A stretch of DNA of 64,000 bases, from contig JANWIJ010000050.1 in NCBI GenBank assembly GCA_025449935.1, positions 1-64,000 on the forward strand, given 5' to 3'. Below are positions 54,797 to 63,535 of this stretch, one piece after another. The stretch is from Chitinophagaceae bacterium. Its GTDB lineage: Bacteria; Bacteroidota; Bacteroidia; Chitinophagales; Chitinophagaceae. The position numbers and the translations under genes were made by a program. Under the pieces are notes generated by a model, which had not been told where the DNA came from, did not search any database, and worked only from the letters and a program-made list of their open reading frames with translations. How positions within the stretch are numbered: the first letter of the stretch is position 1; every line of letters starts with the position of its first letter.

Positions 54797-56206
54797 TTAA
54801 TTGAGCACACTGGTCTCTTTTACAATCTCCGCTTTTTCCTGTTCTTTAATTTTTCCCCAACCTCCCAATACATTCCTGAGGTTATGCATTCCCTGCCGTT
54901 TTAGTAGGGAGGCAGCGATGACGCTCCTGTAGCCGCCCGCACAATGAACATAGAGGTTCTGGTGATCTTCGAGGTTGGCCATAATGCCGGGGTCATTCAT
55001 GTCATTCAATGGCATATTGAGCGCATCTTTCAAATGCCCGTCGGCAAATTCAGCAGTGCGCCGTACATCCAGCACCACCAGGTTTTCATCATGAGGCATA
55101 TCCATCATCAGTTCGTCAGCTTCGACATCGATGACCAGGTCGGTATTTTCACCGGAAGCTTTCCAGGCTTCAAACCCGCCTTCGAGGTACCCGATCACTT
55201 TATCAAAGCCAACTCTTGCCAGCCGGACAATTGTTTCTTTTTCTTTTCCAGGTTCCGTTACCAGCAGGATGGGCACATCAAAAGATAAAAGGCTACCCGC
55301 CCACTCTGCAAAGCGTCCTTCCAGGCCGATAAAAACAGAGCCGGGAACAAAACCCTGCGTAAATATGGAAGCATGCCGGGTATCCAGGATGACTACATCA
55401 TCAGTCATGGCGTTTTTAAACCCGGGGACAGATAAACCCCTTAATCCTTTCTGCAGCACGGCATCCAGGCTATCGTATCCTTCTTTATTTATTTTTGCAT
55501 TGATGGGAAAATACAGCGGGGGTGCAGCAATTCCATCGGTTACTTCCCTGATAAATTCTTCCCTGGTGGATGCTTTCATCGCATAGTTGAATTTCTTTTC
55601 TTCCCCGATGCTGCTGTAAGTGTTCGGGCCCAGGTTTTTGCCGCAGGAACTGCCGGGCCCGTGGGCGGGATAAACAATAACATCATCGGCCAGTGGAAAT
55701 AGTTTTGAATGAATGCTGTCATACATCATCCCAGCCAGGTCATTCATCGTGATCTCGGTACCTTTTTGTGCCAGGTCAGGGCGGCCCACATCTCCTGCAA
55801 ACAACGTGTCGCCGGTAAACACACAATGATCCTTACCGGTTTCGTCTTTTAATAGGTAGCAGGAAGATTCCAGGGTATGACCCGGAGTATGCAATACCTT
55901 GATCGTAAGATTTCCAATGCTGAAAGTCTCTCCATCTTTCGCAACATGAACCGGAAATTTTGTATCCGTCCCGGGTCCATATACAATGGGTGCATTGGTG
56001 GCTTTGCTCAGATCGAGGTGGCCACTCACAAAGTCCGCATGAAAATGTGTTTCAAAAATATATTTGATGGTTGCTTTCCGGTCGTTGGCCAGCTCGAGGT
56101 AAGCATCGATATCCCGCAGCGGGTCGATAACAGCAGCTTCCCCGTTGTGCTCGATGTAATAGGCGGCTTCACTGAGGCAGCCGGTATATAATTGTTTTAT
56201 GTACAT
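54797..56206 (-). CDS. MBL-fold protein with two rhodanese domains, persulfide dioxygenase type
   Basis: 469 residues, cytoplasmic. The N-terminal metallo-beta-lactamase domain (1-250) has H54-F-H56-A-D58 and H63 in ETHFHADFVSGH, then LHTPGHTLES and VFTGDTLFAGD. Two rhodanese domains follow: the first (about 260-360) lacks the catalytic cysteine (LLVTEPGKE at the site), the second (about 370-455) keeps it as C422 in YVHCAGGYRS. This layout matches staphylococcal CstB-type enzymes, which oxidise persulfides to thiosulfate. Expected role: sulfide or persulfide detoxification. An ArsR gene lies upstream on the same strand and a terminator-like hairpin sits just before this start codon. Confidence 0.9.
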   Translation of the reverse strand: MYIKQLYTGCLSEAAYYIEHNGEAAVIDPLRDIDAYLELANDRKATIKYIFETHFHADFVSGHLDLSKATNAPIVYGPGTDTKFPVHVAKDGETFSIGNLTIKVLHTPGHTLESSCYLLKDETGKDHCVFTGDTLFAGDVGRPDLAQKGTEITMNDLAGMMYDSIHSKLFPLADDVIVYPAHGPGSSCGKNLGPNTYSSIGEEKKFNYAMKASTREEFIREVTDGIAAPPLYFPINAKINKEGYDSLDAVLQKGLRGLSVPGFKNAMTDDVVILDTRHASIFTQGFVPGSVFIGLEGRFAEWAGSLLSFDVPILLVTEPGKEKETIVRLARVGFDKVIGYLEGGFEAWKASGENTDLVIDVEADELMMDMPHDENLVVLDVRRTAEFADGHLKDALNMPLNDMNDPGIMANLEDHQNLYVHCAGGYRSVIAASLLKRQGMHNLRNVLGGWGKIKEQEKAEIVKETSVLN

Positions 56207-56210
56207 AGCT

Positions 56211-56242
56211 TAAAAAATTATCCTGCCCTTAGAGGCAGGATA
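56211..56242 (-). promoter_or_regulatory. Terminator-like hairpin just upstream of the MBL-rhodanese gene
   Basis: Perfect 9-bp stem TATCCTGCC (56219-56227) / GGCAGGATA (56234-56242), 6-base loop. Read leftwards (as the genes run) it is followed by ATTTTTTAAGCT and then directly by the ATG at 56206. Thus it looks like an intrinsic terminator placed five bases before the start codon, between arsR and the MBL gene. It may act as an attenuator or cover the start region. Confidence 0.72.
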
Positions 56243-56297
56243 CAAAAATACTTCATTGAAACAAATAACCGGGCTGCTTTGTTTAAACTGGTTGGGA

Positions 56298-56636
56298 TCA
56301 GTTTAATAATTCTTCCACAAAACGGTTCAATTCCTTGATACGCTCAGCATTGACAGAATAATAAATGAACTTGCCTTCCCTGTCAGTTCTTACAAACCCA
56401 GCTTTACGCAGGATAGCGAGGTGCTGTGAAGCAACAGATTGCTCGAGCCTGAGTTTTACATATAATTCCGTTACGGTAATCTTTCCCTGGTCATCGATCT
56501 GCTTCAGAATCTGTTGTCTCAGTTTATGATTTACTGCCCGCAGTATCAGGGCAGCTTTTTTTACATTCAGCAAATCCACCTTCAGATCTGTACCGTTTTC
56601 TGCTGTGCTGTTTAATGTCAGCGAATAGTTATTCAT
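56298..56636 (-). CDS. ArsR-family transcriptional regulator, cysteine-free
   Basis: 112 residues. A winged helix is clear: LRQQILKQIDDQGKITVTELYVKL, the recognition helix EQSVASQHLAILRKAGFV and the wing TDREGKFIYYSVN. The sequence contains no cysteine, so it cannot sense metals or persulfides through cysteine pairs as ArsR, CzrA-like thiol sites or SqrR/BigR do. It precedes the MBL-rhodanese gene (91-base gap) on the same strand, and probably represses both. A perfect -7 box TAATTTTG (minus strand, 56672-56679) lies 36 bases ahead of the ATG. Confidence 0.9.
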   Translation of the reverse strand: MNNYSLTLNSTAENGTDLKVDLLNVKKAALILRAVNHKLRQQILKQIDDQGKITVTELYVKLRLEQSVASQHLAILRKAGFVRTDREGKFIYYSVNAERIKELNRFVEELLN

Positions 56637-56733
56637 AGTTTATACAGGGTTATTTAGGATAAATAAGAGTACAAAATTACCGATGTATTAAGGTTTATTG
56701 AAATAATAATTGTTAATAATAAGAGGATTTCTA

Positions 56734-57426
56734 CTATCCCCGTTTTGGGGAAACTGTGTAGAAGTCTTTAATATACAATGGTTCAACATATGCAAGGTCG
56801 GCGAACCTTGTTTGCTTGTAGTATTGATACGACAACGGGGTCATATCAGCAGCCTGCGGGGAGAGGTCTGTAAAAAAAGCATGGGGATGTAAAAGATTGT
56901 TTTTTAGTTTATAGCTGCCATTACCGAAAAAAAGGATTTTCTTATCCGTGAGAATGCCGCGAAAAATTTCCTCATCAACAATAACCGCCTTTGGTTTGCT
57001 GATGAGGGCAAGCTGATGATCATAAAGGGCAAAAAAGACTTCCATCCTTCTTGCGTCAATCATCGGGCATAATAAGCCTGTTTCATTAATAAGATCACCA
57101 GGGGCCCGCTGAATAGCGGCAGCCGCCATGATTTCAAGTGTTCCGATAGTAATGAGCGGAATTTGTAAGGCAAAACAAAGTCCCTTGGCAGCCGACAATC
57201 CTATCCGCAAGCCGGTATACGATCCGGGGCCGATGCTTACCGCAACAGCCTGTAAATGATTTATGGTAAACCCGGAATCCCTGATCATTTCGTGGATAGC
57301 GCCATGCATCCAGGCGGCATGATCTTTTTGATTGACATTCTCCCGAAACAGCAGCAGCTCTCCTTTTTGTGAAAGACTCACCGTGCCGGACTCCAGGGCC
57401 GTATCAATATTCAGGATCAGGCTCAT
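56734..57426 (-). CDS. tsaB: TsaB, tRNA t6A threonylcarbamoylation protein
   Basis: 230 residues from the ATG at 57424-57426, whose ATGA overlaps the stop of the gene upstream; the longer frame has no support. TsaB forms the TsaBDE complex that makes N6-threonylcarbamoyladenosine on tRNAs reading ANN codons. Motifs: LILNIDTALESGTVSL at the start, the conserved VSIGPGSYTGLRIGLSAAKGL, and the degenerate ASKHA-fold ending near YVEPLYIKDF. It is the inactive paralogue of TsaD and acts as a dimer scaffold. Translationally coupled to the 3-hydroxyacyl-CoA-dehydrogenase-like gene. Confidence 0.95.
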   Translation of the reverse strand: MSLILNIDTALESGTVSLSQKGELLLFRENVNQKDHAAWMHGAIHEMIRDSGFTINHLQAVAVSIGPGSYTGLRIGLSAAKGLCFALQIPLITIGTLEIMAAAAIQRAPGDLINETGLLCPMIDARRMEVFFALYDHQLALISKPKAVIVDEEIFRGILTDKKILFFGNGSYKLKNNLLHPHAFFTDLSPQAADMTPLSYQYYKQTRFADLAYVEPLYIKDFYTVSPKRG

Positions 57427-58049
57427 CTGGTTAAAGCTTCTTTTTTCAATAATGCTGCAGGCTGGTAACGTGAGTTGGTTTTTGACAGGGTTTCCAGTAA
57501 AGCATATACATTCTTTAAGCCGATCTTTTGCGCCCATTCAAATGGCCCGAAGGGATAATTGGTGCCCAGTTTCATAGCAATGTCAATTTCTTCTTTACTG
57601 CTTACGTTTTCTGCCAGCGTAAAATAGGCTTCATTGATGATCATGCTGATTACCCGGGCTGAAACAAAACCAGCCGTGTCGGGTACCCATTCGATTTTTT
57701 TCCCGAGAGATGCAAAGATTTTCCCGGCTCTTTCCTTTTCTGTATTCCCCCCGGCGGCTGCTTCCACCAATTGTCTTTTCAGGAAAGAAGGCCATCCATT
57801 TATCCTCGTAAACGTCGGGGGCAGTTCCCCGGGAGTGGCTGTCACATCATTCACGATAATAAGCGCCGGTTCCAGTTTCTTTAAGGTGTCGATCCTGGCT
57901 TGTTTTTTTTCAAATAGCAGGTCTATATAACAATCTGCTCCTTCTATGAAACCGGGTGCGGCCAGCCAGTGCACTTCAATGCCATCCTGTACTCCCTGTT
58001 CCAGCAATTCACCCTTCAATTCACCTGTTGTTATCACGGCTATTTTCAT
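57423..58049 (-). CDS. 3-hydroxyacyl-CoA dehydrogenase-like protein lacking the NAD-binding motif
   Basis: 208 residues from the ATG at 58047-58049. The C-terminal 100 residues match the dimerisation domain of 3-hydroxyacyl-CoA dehydrogenases: DTAGFVSARVISMIINEAYF, DIAMKLGTNYPFGPFEWAQK and a closing LLETLSKTNSRYQPA. The N-terminal half has only a short Rossmann-like remnant (VITTGELKGEL) without GxGxxG, so NAD binding is doubtful. About 80 residues shorter than active enzymes (about 285). The gene overlaps tsaB by ATGA. It may be a non-catalytic paralogue recruited for another job, or a decayed enzyme kept by coupling. Confidence 0.72.
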   Translation of the reverse strand: MKIAVITTGELKGELLEQGVQDGIEVHWLAAPGFIEGADCYIDLLFEKKQARIDTLKKLEPALIIVNDVTATPGELPPTFTRINGWPSFLKRQLVEAAAGGNTEKERAGKIFASLGKKIEWVPDTAGFVSARVISMIINEAYFTLAENVSSKEEIDIAMKLGTNYPFGPFEWAQKIGLKNVYALLETLSKTNSRYQPAALLKKEALTR

Positions 58050-58115
58050 CAATCATTTTTTGCAAAGAAAACGCATAAAGCTAAATTCGTTTTTTCAATT
58101 TCTTAATTCCCTCAA

Positions 58116-58517
58116 ATGGATAAAAAAATCATTACAACCAACCATGCCCCCGCACCCATTGGTCCTTATAACCAGGCCATACAATCCGGCAATATACTTT
58201 TTATATCAGGGCAGATATGCATCGACCCGGCAACCGGCGAATTAAAGAACAAAGACATACAGGAAGAAACCGCCCAGGTAATGAAAAACCTGGAAGCCAT
58301 TTTAAAAGAGGCGGGGATGAATTTTGGGAACGTAGTGAAGACCTCTATTTTCATAACTGACATGAAGCAGTTTGCGGAAATCAATGCTGTTTATGGAAAG
58401 AGCTTTGAACCTTACACGGCGGGGAACCTGGCGGGTTTCCCGGCCCGCGAAACGGTGCAAGTCTCTGCTTTGCCGAAGTTTGTGAATGTGGAAATCAGTA
58501 TGATCGCCCTGAAATGA
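58116..58517 (+). CDS. ridA: RidA family reactive enamine/imine deaminase
   Basis: 133 residues, normal size. RidA proteins hydrolyse 2-aminoacrylate and related enamine/imine intermediates in the cytosol, protecting PLP enzymes. Seen: PAPIGPYNQAIQSGN, FISGQICIDPATGEL, NLEAILKEAGMNFGNVVKTSIFI, and the active-site R111 in FPARETVQVSALP, with E126 in VNVEISMIA. Trimeric by family. Monocistronic and divergent from the 3-hydroxyacyl-CoA-dehydrogenase-like gene with a 66-base gap. Confidence 0.95.
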   Translation: MDKKIITTNHAPAPIGPYNQAIQSGNILFISGQICIDPATGELKNKDIQEETAQVMKNLEAILKEAGMNFGNVVKTSIFITDMKQFAEINAVYGKSFEPYTAGNLAGFPARETVQVSALPKFVNVEISMIALK

Positions 58518-58644
58518 TAGCCGCTGGCAAAGGCTGGCAGGCCCTTATACCAAATTTGTAGCATGATGATGCTATACTAAGGTATTTTCTTAATTTCATC
58601 CACTCAAAAAGCTAATTCTAATTTTCAACAAATAACCTCTTGCT

Positions 58645-61600
58645 ATGAGAAAAGTTTACACAACATTATTTGCAACATCGGTTGCAGCATTCCTTACATT
58701 TTTTGCCCTGACGGGCTGCCAGCAGAAAAACGAAAGCGGAACCGTGGCTGAACCGGAAGAGGAAGAATACGATGGAATGGATCGTGCCATCGAATTTGAT
58801 ATATTGCAGACCAAGGACCCCGCGACCGGGAAAGTGCCCTGGCAAAAACTTCGTATTGCCATGGAGCAAACCCAGCTGGCAAAAAACCAGCCGCGCCCAA
58901 ATGCCATACAGGCTTTATCGTGGTTTGAGAGAGGACCCAATGGTGACTTTTATGGACCACAGGGCAATACCCGTCCCAATGCCGACCAGACTTCCGGAAG
59001 GATCCGGGCGGTGATGGTTGACTCCCTCGATCCAACGCATAAAACAGTTTTTGCAGGTAGTGTTGCAGGAGGTTTATGGAAAACGACAGACATCACTGTC
59101 TCCCCGGCCAACTGGACACTGGTGAATGATTTTCTTTCCAACCTGGCTGTTGCGGATATCTGCCAGGATCCAAGACCCGGTTTCCAGAATACAATGTACC
59201 TGGCCACCGGCGAATCTTATTTTAATGCGGATGCTGTAAGGGGAGTGGGTGTTTTCAAAAGTATTGATGGCGGTGCCACCTGGAATTTTCTCGCGAGTAC
59301 CAACAGTTACCTGAATGGAACAAGAATACTTTGTGATCACCTGGGCAATGTCTATCTCGGTACCCGCGGCGCCGGGTTGTTACGTTCCACTGACGGAGGA
59401 ACATCCTGGACCAATATTACTCCTTCAGGACTTAGCAGCGACATATGTGACCTTGAAATAAGTTCTACCGGTGCTCCGGCAAGACTTCACGTGACCACAG
59501 GTATCTTCAGTGCCTCGGGTTACCGGTTCACCGATATTCCATCCACTGTTACATCCGGCGCTGGCTGGACTGCAGCAACTACTGCCTATACTTCATTTAA
59601 TCAAAGAACTGAAATAGCTGTTAGCGGAAACGTCTTATATGCGTTGCCTGATAATGGAAGTCACCAGGTACCAACCATCTGGAAATCGGTAGATGGTGGT
59701 GCGGTCTGGACAGCTACACCCGGTCAGCCGGCAAGCGGATGGGCCAATGGACAGGGATGGTATTCCATATCGGTCGGAATAAATCCTGCCAATCCTGATG
59801 AATGTATAGTTGGCGGACTTGATTGTTTTAAAACATCGAATGGAGGTACAACCTGGCCCAGGATATCTACTTGGGTGGGAACTACCGGTCAGTACGTGCA
59901 TGCTGACCAGCATGATGTTCAATGGTATGATGGCGGCAGCAAATTGATATTTGCCTGCGATGGTGGTATCCATTATTCCACCAACGGAGGTCTTACCATG
60001 ACTGACAGGAACAAAGGCTTAAGGATAAAACAATTCTATTCAGTTGCTATACATCCCCTCCAAACAAATTACCTGATCGCAGGAGCGCAGGATAACGGGG
60101 TTCACCGGCTCGACCATCCCGGTTTGGACAGTTCCATCGAAGTTTACGGCGGTGATGGAATGTACGTGGCTATTGACCAGAATGAGCCGCAATTCCAGTT
60201 TGGGTCAGCTTTTAACAACGTATACAGGAGAACAACCAACAATGGCGTTAGCTGGTCAACACCGATTGCCAATACAGGTACCGGAAGGTTTGTTAATCCC
60301 TGGGATTATGATAATAATGCAAATATTATTTATGCCTGTTCCGGTAACGGAAATTATTTAAGGTGGAACGATCCGCAAACCGGTAACAGTACCAGTACAA
60401 TTACGGTTGGCGATTTCGGTGGCCTTGCGGTATCGGCGGCGCATGCTTCGCCATACACAGCCAACAGGGTTTTCTTCGGAACCAGCAACGGCTCAACCAG
60501 CCGGGTGGTGCAGGTGGAAGCCGCTAACACAGCGTCTCCAACAAGTACAATTATCACTCCCGGCGGTGCTGTGGGTTATGTGAACTGCGTGGTAACCGGG
60601 TCTTCAGATCAAAACCTGATCGCTACTTATACCAACTATGGTATCAATAATGTATGGGTATCCACTAATGGCGGTACTACATGGACCGCCTGCGACGGGA
60701 ACCTGCCTGATATGCCAGTAAGATGGGCGCTTTTCCATCCTGATACAGATACAAAATCATTCATTGCAACGGAAACAGGCGTTTGGGAAACTGATTTGCT
60801 GAACGGCGCTTCAACAGTCTGGACGCCGAATACAACTTTCCCGAATGTAAGAACGGATATGATTAAATACCGCGCTTCAGACAGGACCATTGCAGCCGGT
60901 ACACATGGAAGAGGTGTTTGGACAGCGTCTGTGCCATTACCTTCCGGTTTTGACCTGACATCTCCTGCTCCTGCTGTTGTTACATGTCCTGCCCCGGCAT
61001 CCATGTCAATAACATTGGGCACGATTTCAAACGGAGGATTCACTAACCCGATCTCATTTACAGCATCCGGAAATCCAGGGGGCACTACAGTGACTTTTTC
61101 ACCAAATCCTGTAACTCCGGGAAATAACACAACCGTCACGCTCAATGGTACCAACACACTGCCTAACGGATCATATGTGATTTCGGTAACAGGAACTGCA
61201 ACCGGTGCACCGCCTGTATCCAGGAACTTAACTTATACAATTAACCCGGGTGTTGGTCCCGCTATAACCACGCAACCCGCCAGCCAGACCGTGTGTGCAG
61301 GTGACAATGTCACGTTTACCGTTGTTTCGGCAACCGCCACGGCTTTCCAATGGCAGGTAAGTACAGATGGAGGATCCACCTGGAATAATATTGGTGGCGC
61401 GACGACGGCATCTTATACAATCACGGGTGTTACCGCAGGCCTGAATGGTAATCAATACCGTGCTGTTGCAAGTACGCAATGCGGCAGTACCAATTCCGCG
61501 GCAGCAACACTCACGGTAAATTCATCACCGGTAATTACTGCACAACCACAGGATGCTTCAGTTTGTACAGGAGGGAACAACACATTCAGTGTTACTGTCT

Positions 61601-63438
61601 CCGGCTCGGGTCTTTCTTATCAATGGCAATTAAGCACGGACGGGGGAGGCACTTATAATAATATACCCGGGGCTACATCTCCTACTTATACAGTAACCGG
61701 GGCGACCGCCGGCATGAGCGGTAACAGGTATCGTGTTATTGTAACAGGCAGCTGTGCACCTACTACGGCTACTTCAACAGGTGCAATACTCACGGTAGTC
61801 ACCTCCCTGTCGATTACAGCACAACCCGCAGATGTAACAACCTGTGTAGGCAGTAATGCCAGCTTTACAGTAGCAGCAACAGGTTCCAATATAAGTTATC
61901 AATGGCAGGTGAGCACCGATGGCGGAGCTACCTGGAATAATGTCGCCGGGGCTACTGCAGCTACTTATACTATAACTGGAGTAACGGCCGGGTTAAATGG
62001 AAACAGGTACCGCGCAAACTTAACCAGTCCCTGTGGTAATGGAACATCCACCTCAGGCTTGTTAACAGTGAATACATTGCCGGCAATAACATCACAGCCA
62101 CAAAATGTAAATATCTGTGCGGGCAGTGCTGCCACGTTCAGTGTAACCGCAACAGGAGCGGGCATTACTTATCAATGGCAACTAAGTACGGATGGGGGCG
62201 CAACCTGGAATAATATCCCCGGTGAAACTGCCTCATCCTATACAATTGCTGCCGTTACACTGGCCATGAATAATAACCGGTACCGCGTAATTGTAAGTGG
62301 CACCTGTACACCGGCTGCCACATCAAGCGCGGCAATTCTTACTACGGCTGCATCCATAGTGATCACTACCCCGCCATCCAATTCAACCATTTGCGAAGGA
62401 AGCAATACCAGCTTTACCGTTGCGGCCACAGGGTCCGGTCTCATTTACCTGTGGCAGGTTAGCACTGATGGCGGAACTTCATATAGTACAGTCAACAACG
62501 GCGGTGTATATTCAGGAGCTACAACAGCTACCCTGGTCATTACCGGGGCAACACCATCGATGAATAATAACCGTTACAGGGTGATCGTGTCAAATCCATC
62601 CTGTGCACCAAGCACGTCAACGGCAGCGATCCTTACTGTAAACACATTCCCGCAGATCACGGCGCAACCGCAGAACGCAACGATATGCGAGGGAGGAAAT
62701 AATACGTTCAGTGTAACGGCCACAACAGGTGTAGGCACCTTAAGCTACCAGTGGCAGGTTAGCACTGACGGTGGAGCTACTTATTCCAATGTACCCGGTG
62801 CCACCACTTCTTCCTTATCACTGACCCAGGTTACGACAGGCGCTAATGGTTACCGCTACCGGGTAATTGTTACGGCCGGTTGTGGTTCGGTTACTTCTAC
62901 TGCCGCGGTGTTAACGGTGAATGCTTTGCCGGTGATAACGTTTAATGCACCGACCGTGATATGTGTATCCGATGCTGCTTTCACACTCAGTGCTTCACCC
63001 GCGGGTGGAACATTTACCGGCAGTGGCGTTTCCGGATCCACCTTTACGCCGGCTGTTGCAGGCGTTGGGGCTGCGGCTGTCACGTACACCGCCACAAATG
63101 CAGGTTGTGTATCCGTTGCAACGAGGGTTATACAGGTGAATGAATGTTCAGAACGTCACCTGACACTGGAACAGTATCCGTCAGTTATTGTATATCCAAA
63201 TCCGAATAACGGCCTCTTTAATATCAGGATCAATACCGACCTGTATACAAACCTCAGCCTGAAAGCGTTTAACAATGACGGCCAGGCGGTGAAATCACAG
63301 TCATTCAGCAATATCAGCTATGGTAGTATTTTACCGGTTGATATGTCTAATATACCTGCGGGTACTTATCACCTGTACCTGACCAATAATGAACATGGAC
63401 TTTCAACGAAAGCTGTGAAAGTGGTAATTTTCAGGTAA
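58645..63438 (+). CDS. Giant surface protein: BNR boxes, Ig-like repeats, T9SS type A tail, lipobox
   Basis: 1,597 residues. The N-terminus ends in a perfect lipobox (FFALTGCQQ, C25). Residues about 90-770 form a BNR/sortilin-like propeller region with Asp-boxes: SIDGGATW, STDGGTSW, SVDGGAVW, TSNGGTTW and STNGGTTW. Six Ig-like repeats of about 90 residues follow (about 873-1425), each with I-T-x-x-P, a C, the W-Q-(V/L)-S-T-D-G-G turn and N-x-Y-R. A short unlike domain (about 1430-1500) precedes a C-terminal type A T9SS sorting domain (VYPNPNNGLFNIRINTD to VKVVIFR). The lipobox plus T9SS tail together are unusual. Role probably adhesion or glycan binding. Terminator at 63459. Confidence 0.88.
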   Translation: MRKVYTTLFATSVAAFLTFFALTGCQQKNESGTVAEPEEEEYDGMDRAIEFDILQTKDPATGKVPWQKLRIAMEQTQLAKNQPRPNAIQALSWFERGPNGDFYGPQGNTRPNADQTSGRIRAVMVDSLDPTHKTVFAGSVAGGLWKTTDITVSPANWTLVNDFLSNLAVADICQDPRPGFQNTMYLATGESYFNADAVRGVGVFKSIDGGATWNFLASTNSYLNGTRILCDHLGNVYLGTRGAGLLRSTDGGTSWTNITPSGLSSDICDLEISSTGAPARLHVTTGIFSASGYRFTDIPSTVTSGAGWTAATTAYTSFNQRTEIAVSGNVLYALPDNGSHQVPTIWKSVDGGAVWTATPGQPASGWANGQGWYSISVGINPANPDECIVGGLDCFKTSNGGTTWPRISTWVGTTGQYVHADQHDVQWYDGGSKLIFACDGGIHYSTNGGLTMTDRNKGLRIKQFYSVAIHPLQTNYLIAGAQDNGVHRLDHPGLDSSIEVYGGDGMYVAIDQNEPQFQFGSAFNNVYRRTTNNGVSWSTPIANTGTGRFVNPWDYDNNANIIYACSGNGNYLRWNDPQTGNSTSTITVGDFGGLAVSAAHASPYTANRVFFGTSNGSTSRVVQVEAANTASPTSTIITPGGAVGYVNCVVTGSSDQNLIATYTNYGINNVWVSTNGGTTWTACDGNLPDMPVRWALFHPDTDTKSFIATETGVWETDLLNGASTVWTPNTTFPNVRTDMIKYRASDRTIAAGTHGRGVWTASVPLPSGFDLTSPAPAVVTCPAPASMSITLGTISNGGFTNPISFTASGNPGGTTVTFSPNPVTPGNNTTVTLNGTNTLPNGSYVISVTGTATGAPPVSRNLTYTINPGVGPAITTQPASQTVCAGDNVTFTVVSATATAFQWQVSTDGGSTWNNIGGATTASYTITGVTAGLNGNQYRAVASTQCGSTNSAAATLTVNSSPVITAQPQDASVCTGGNNTFSVTVSGSGLSYQWQLSTDGGGTYNNIPGATSPTYTVTGATAGMSGNRYRVIVTGSCAPTTATSTGAILTVVTSLSITAQPADVTTCVGSNASFTVAATGSNISYQWQVSTDGGATWNNVAGATAATYTITGVTAGLNGNRYRANLTSPCGNGTSTSGLLTVNTLPAITSQPQNVNICAGSAATFSVTATGAGITYQWQLSTDGGATWNNIPGETASSYTIAAVTLAMNNNRYRVIVSGTCTPAATSSAAILTTAASIVITTPPSNSTICEGSNTSFTVAATGSGLIYLWQVSTDGGTSYSTVNNGGVYSGATTATLVITGATPSMNNNRYRVIVSNPSCAPSTSTAAILTVNTFPQITAQPQNATICEGGNNTFSVTATTGVGTLSYQWQVSTDGGATYSNVPGATTSSLSLTQVTTGANGYRYRVIVTAGCGSVTSTAAVLTVNALPVITFNAPTVICVSDAAFTLSASPAGGTFTGSGVSGSTFTPAVAGVGAAAVTYTATNAGCVSVATRVIQVNECSERHLTLEQYPSVIVYPNPNNGLFNIRINTDLYTNLSLKAFNNDGQAVKSQSFSNISYGSILPVDMSNIPAGTYHLYLTNNEHGLSTKAVKVVIFR
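61261..62925 (+). repeat. Six tandem Ig-like repeats inside the giant surface protein
   Basis: Six units of about 260-290 bases begin near 61261, 61530, 61810, 62080, 62350 and 62655. They share text such as TATCAATGGCA and GATGG(C/T)GGA at the DNA level but differ enough that the periods are imperfect. Protein-level similarity is high, DNA-level moderate, which suggests old duplication with drift. Confidence 0.85.
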
Positions 63439-63458
63439 CCATAAAAAAGCAATTCATG

Positions 63459-63494
63459 AAATCCCGGTCGCCTCAGGCAGACCGGGATTTTTTC
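63459..63494 (+). terminator. Intrinsic terminator of the giant protein gene
   Basis: Perfect 11-bp stem AAATCCCGGTC (63459-63469) / GACCGGGATTT (63480-63490) with a 10-base loop that can itself pair, then further T. Immediately after the stop at 63438. Confidence 0.92.
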
Positions 63495-63535
63495 TGCCGG
63501 TGATGTACAAATGTTTAATTTGTTAACCTGAAGTC

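Noticed and set aside
60636-61157. Minus-strand frames of 60-170 residues opposite the giant surface protein
   Set aside because: They arise from the biased codon composition of the Thr/Val/Gly-rich sequence on the other strand and have no signal or motif.
61261-62925. Periodic repeats as a possible CRISPR array or satellite
   Set aside because: Period is about 270-290 bases, the units are coding and diverged, and they encode Ig-like domains.
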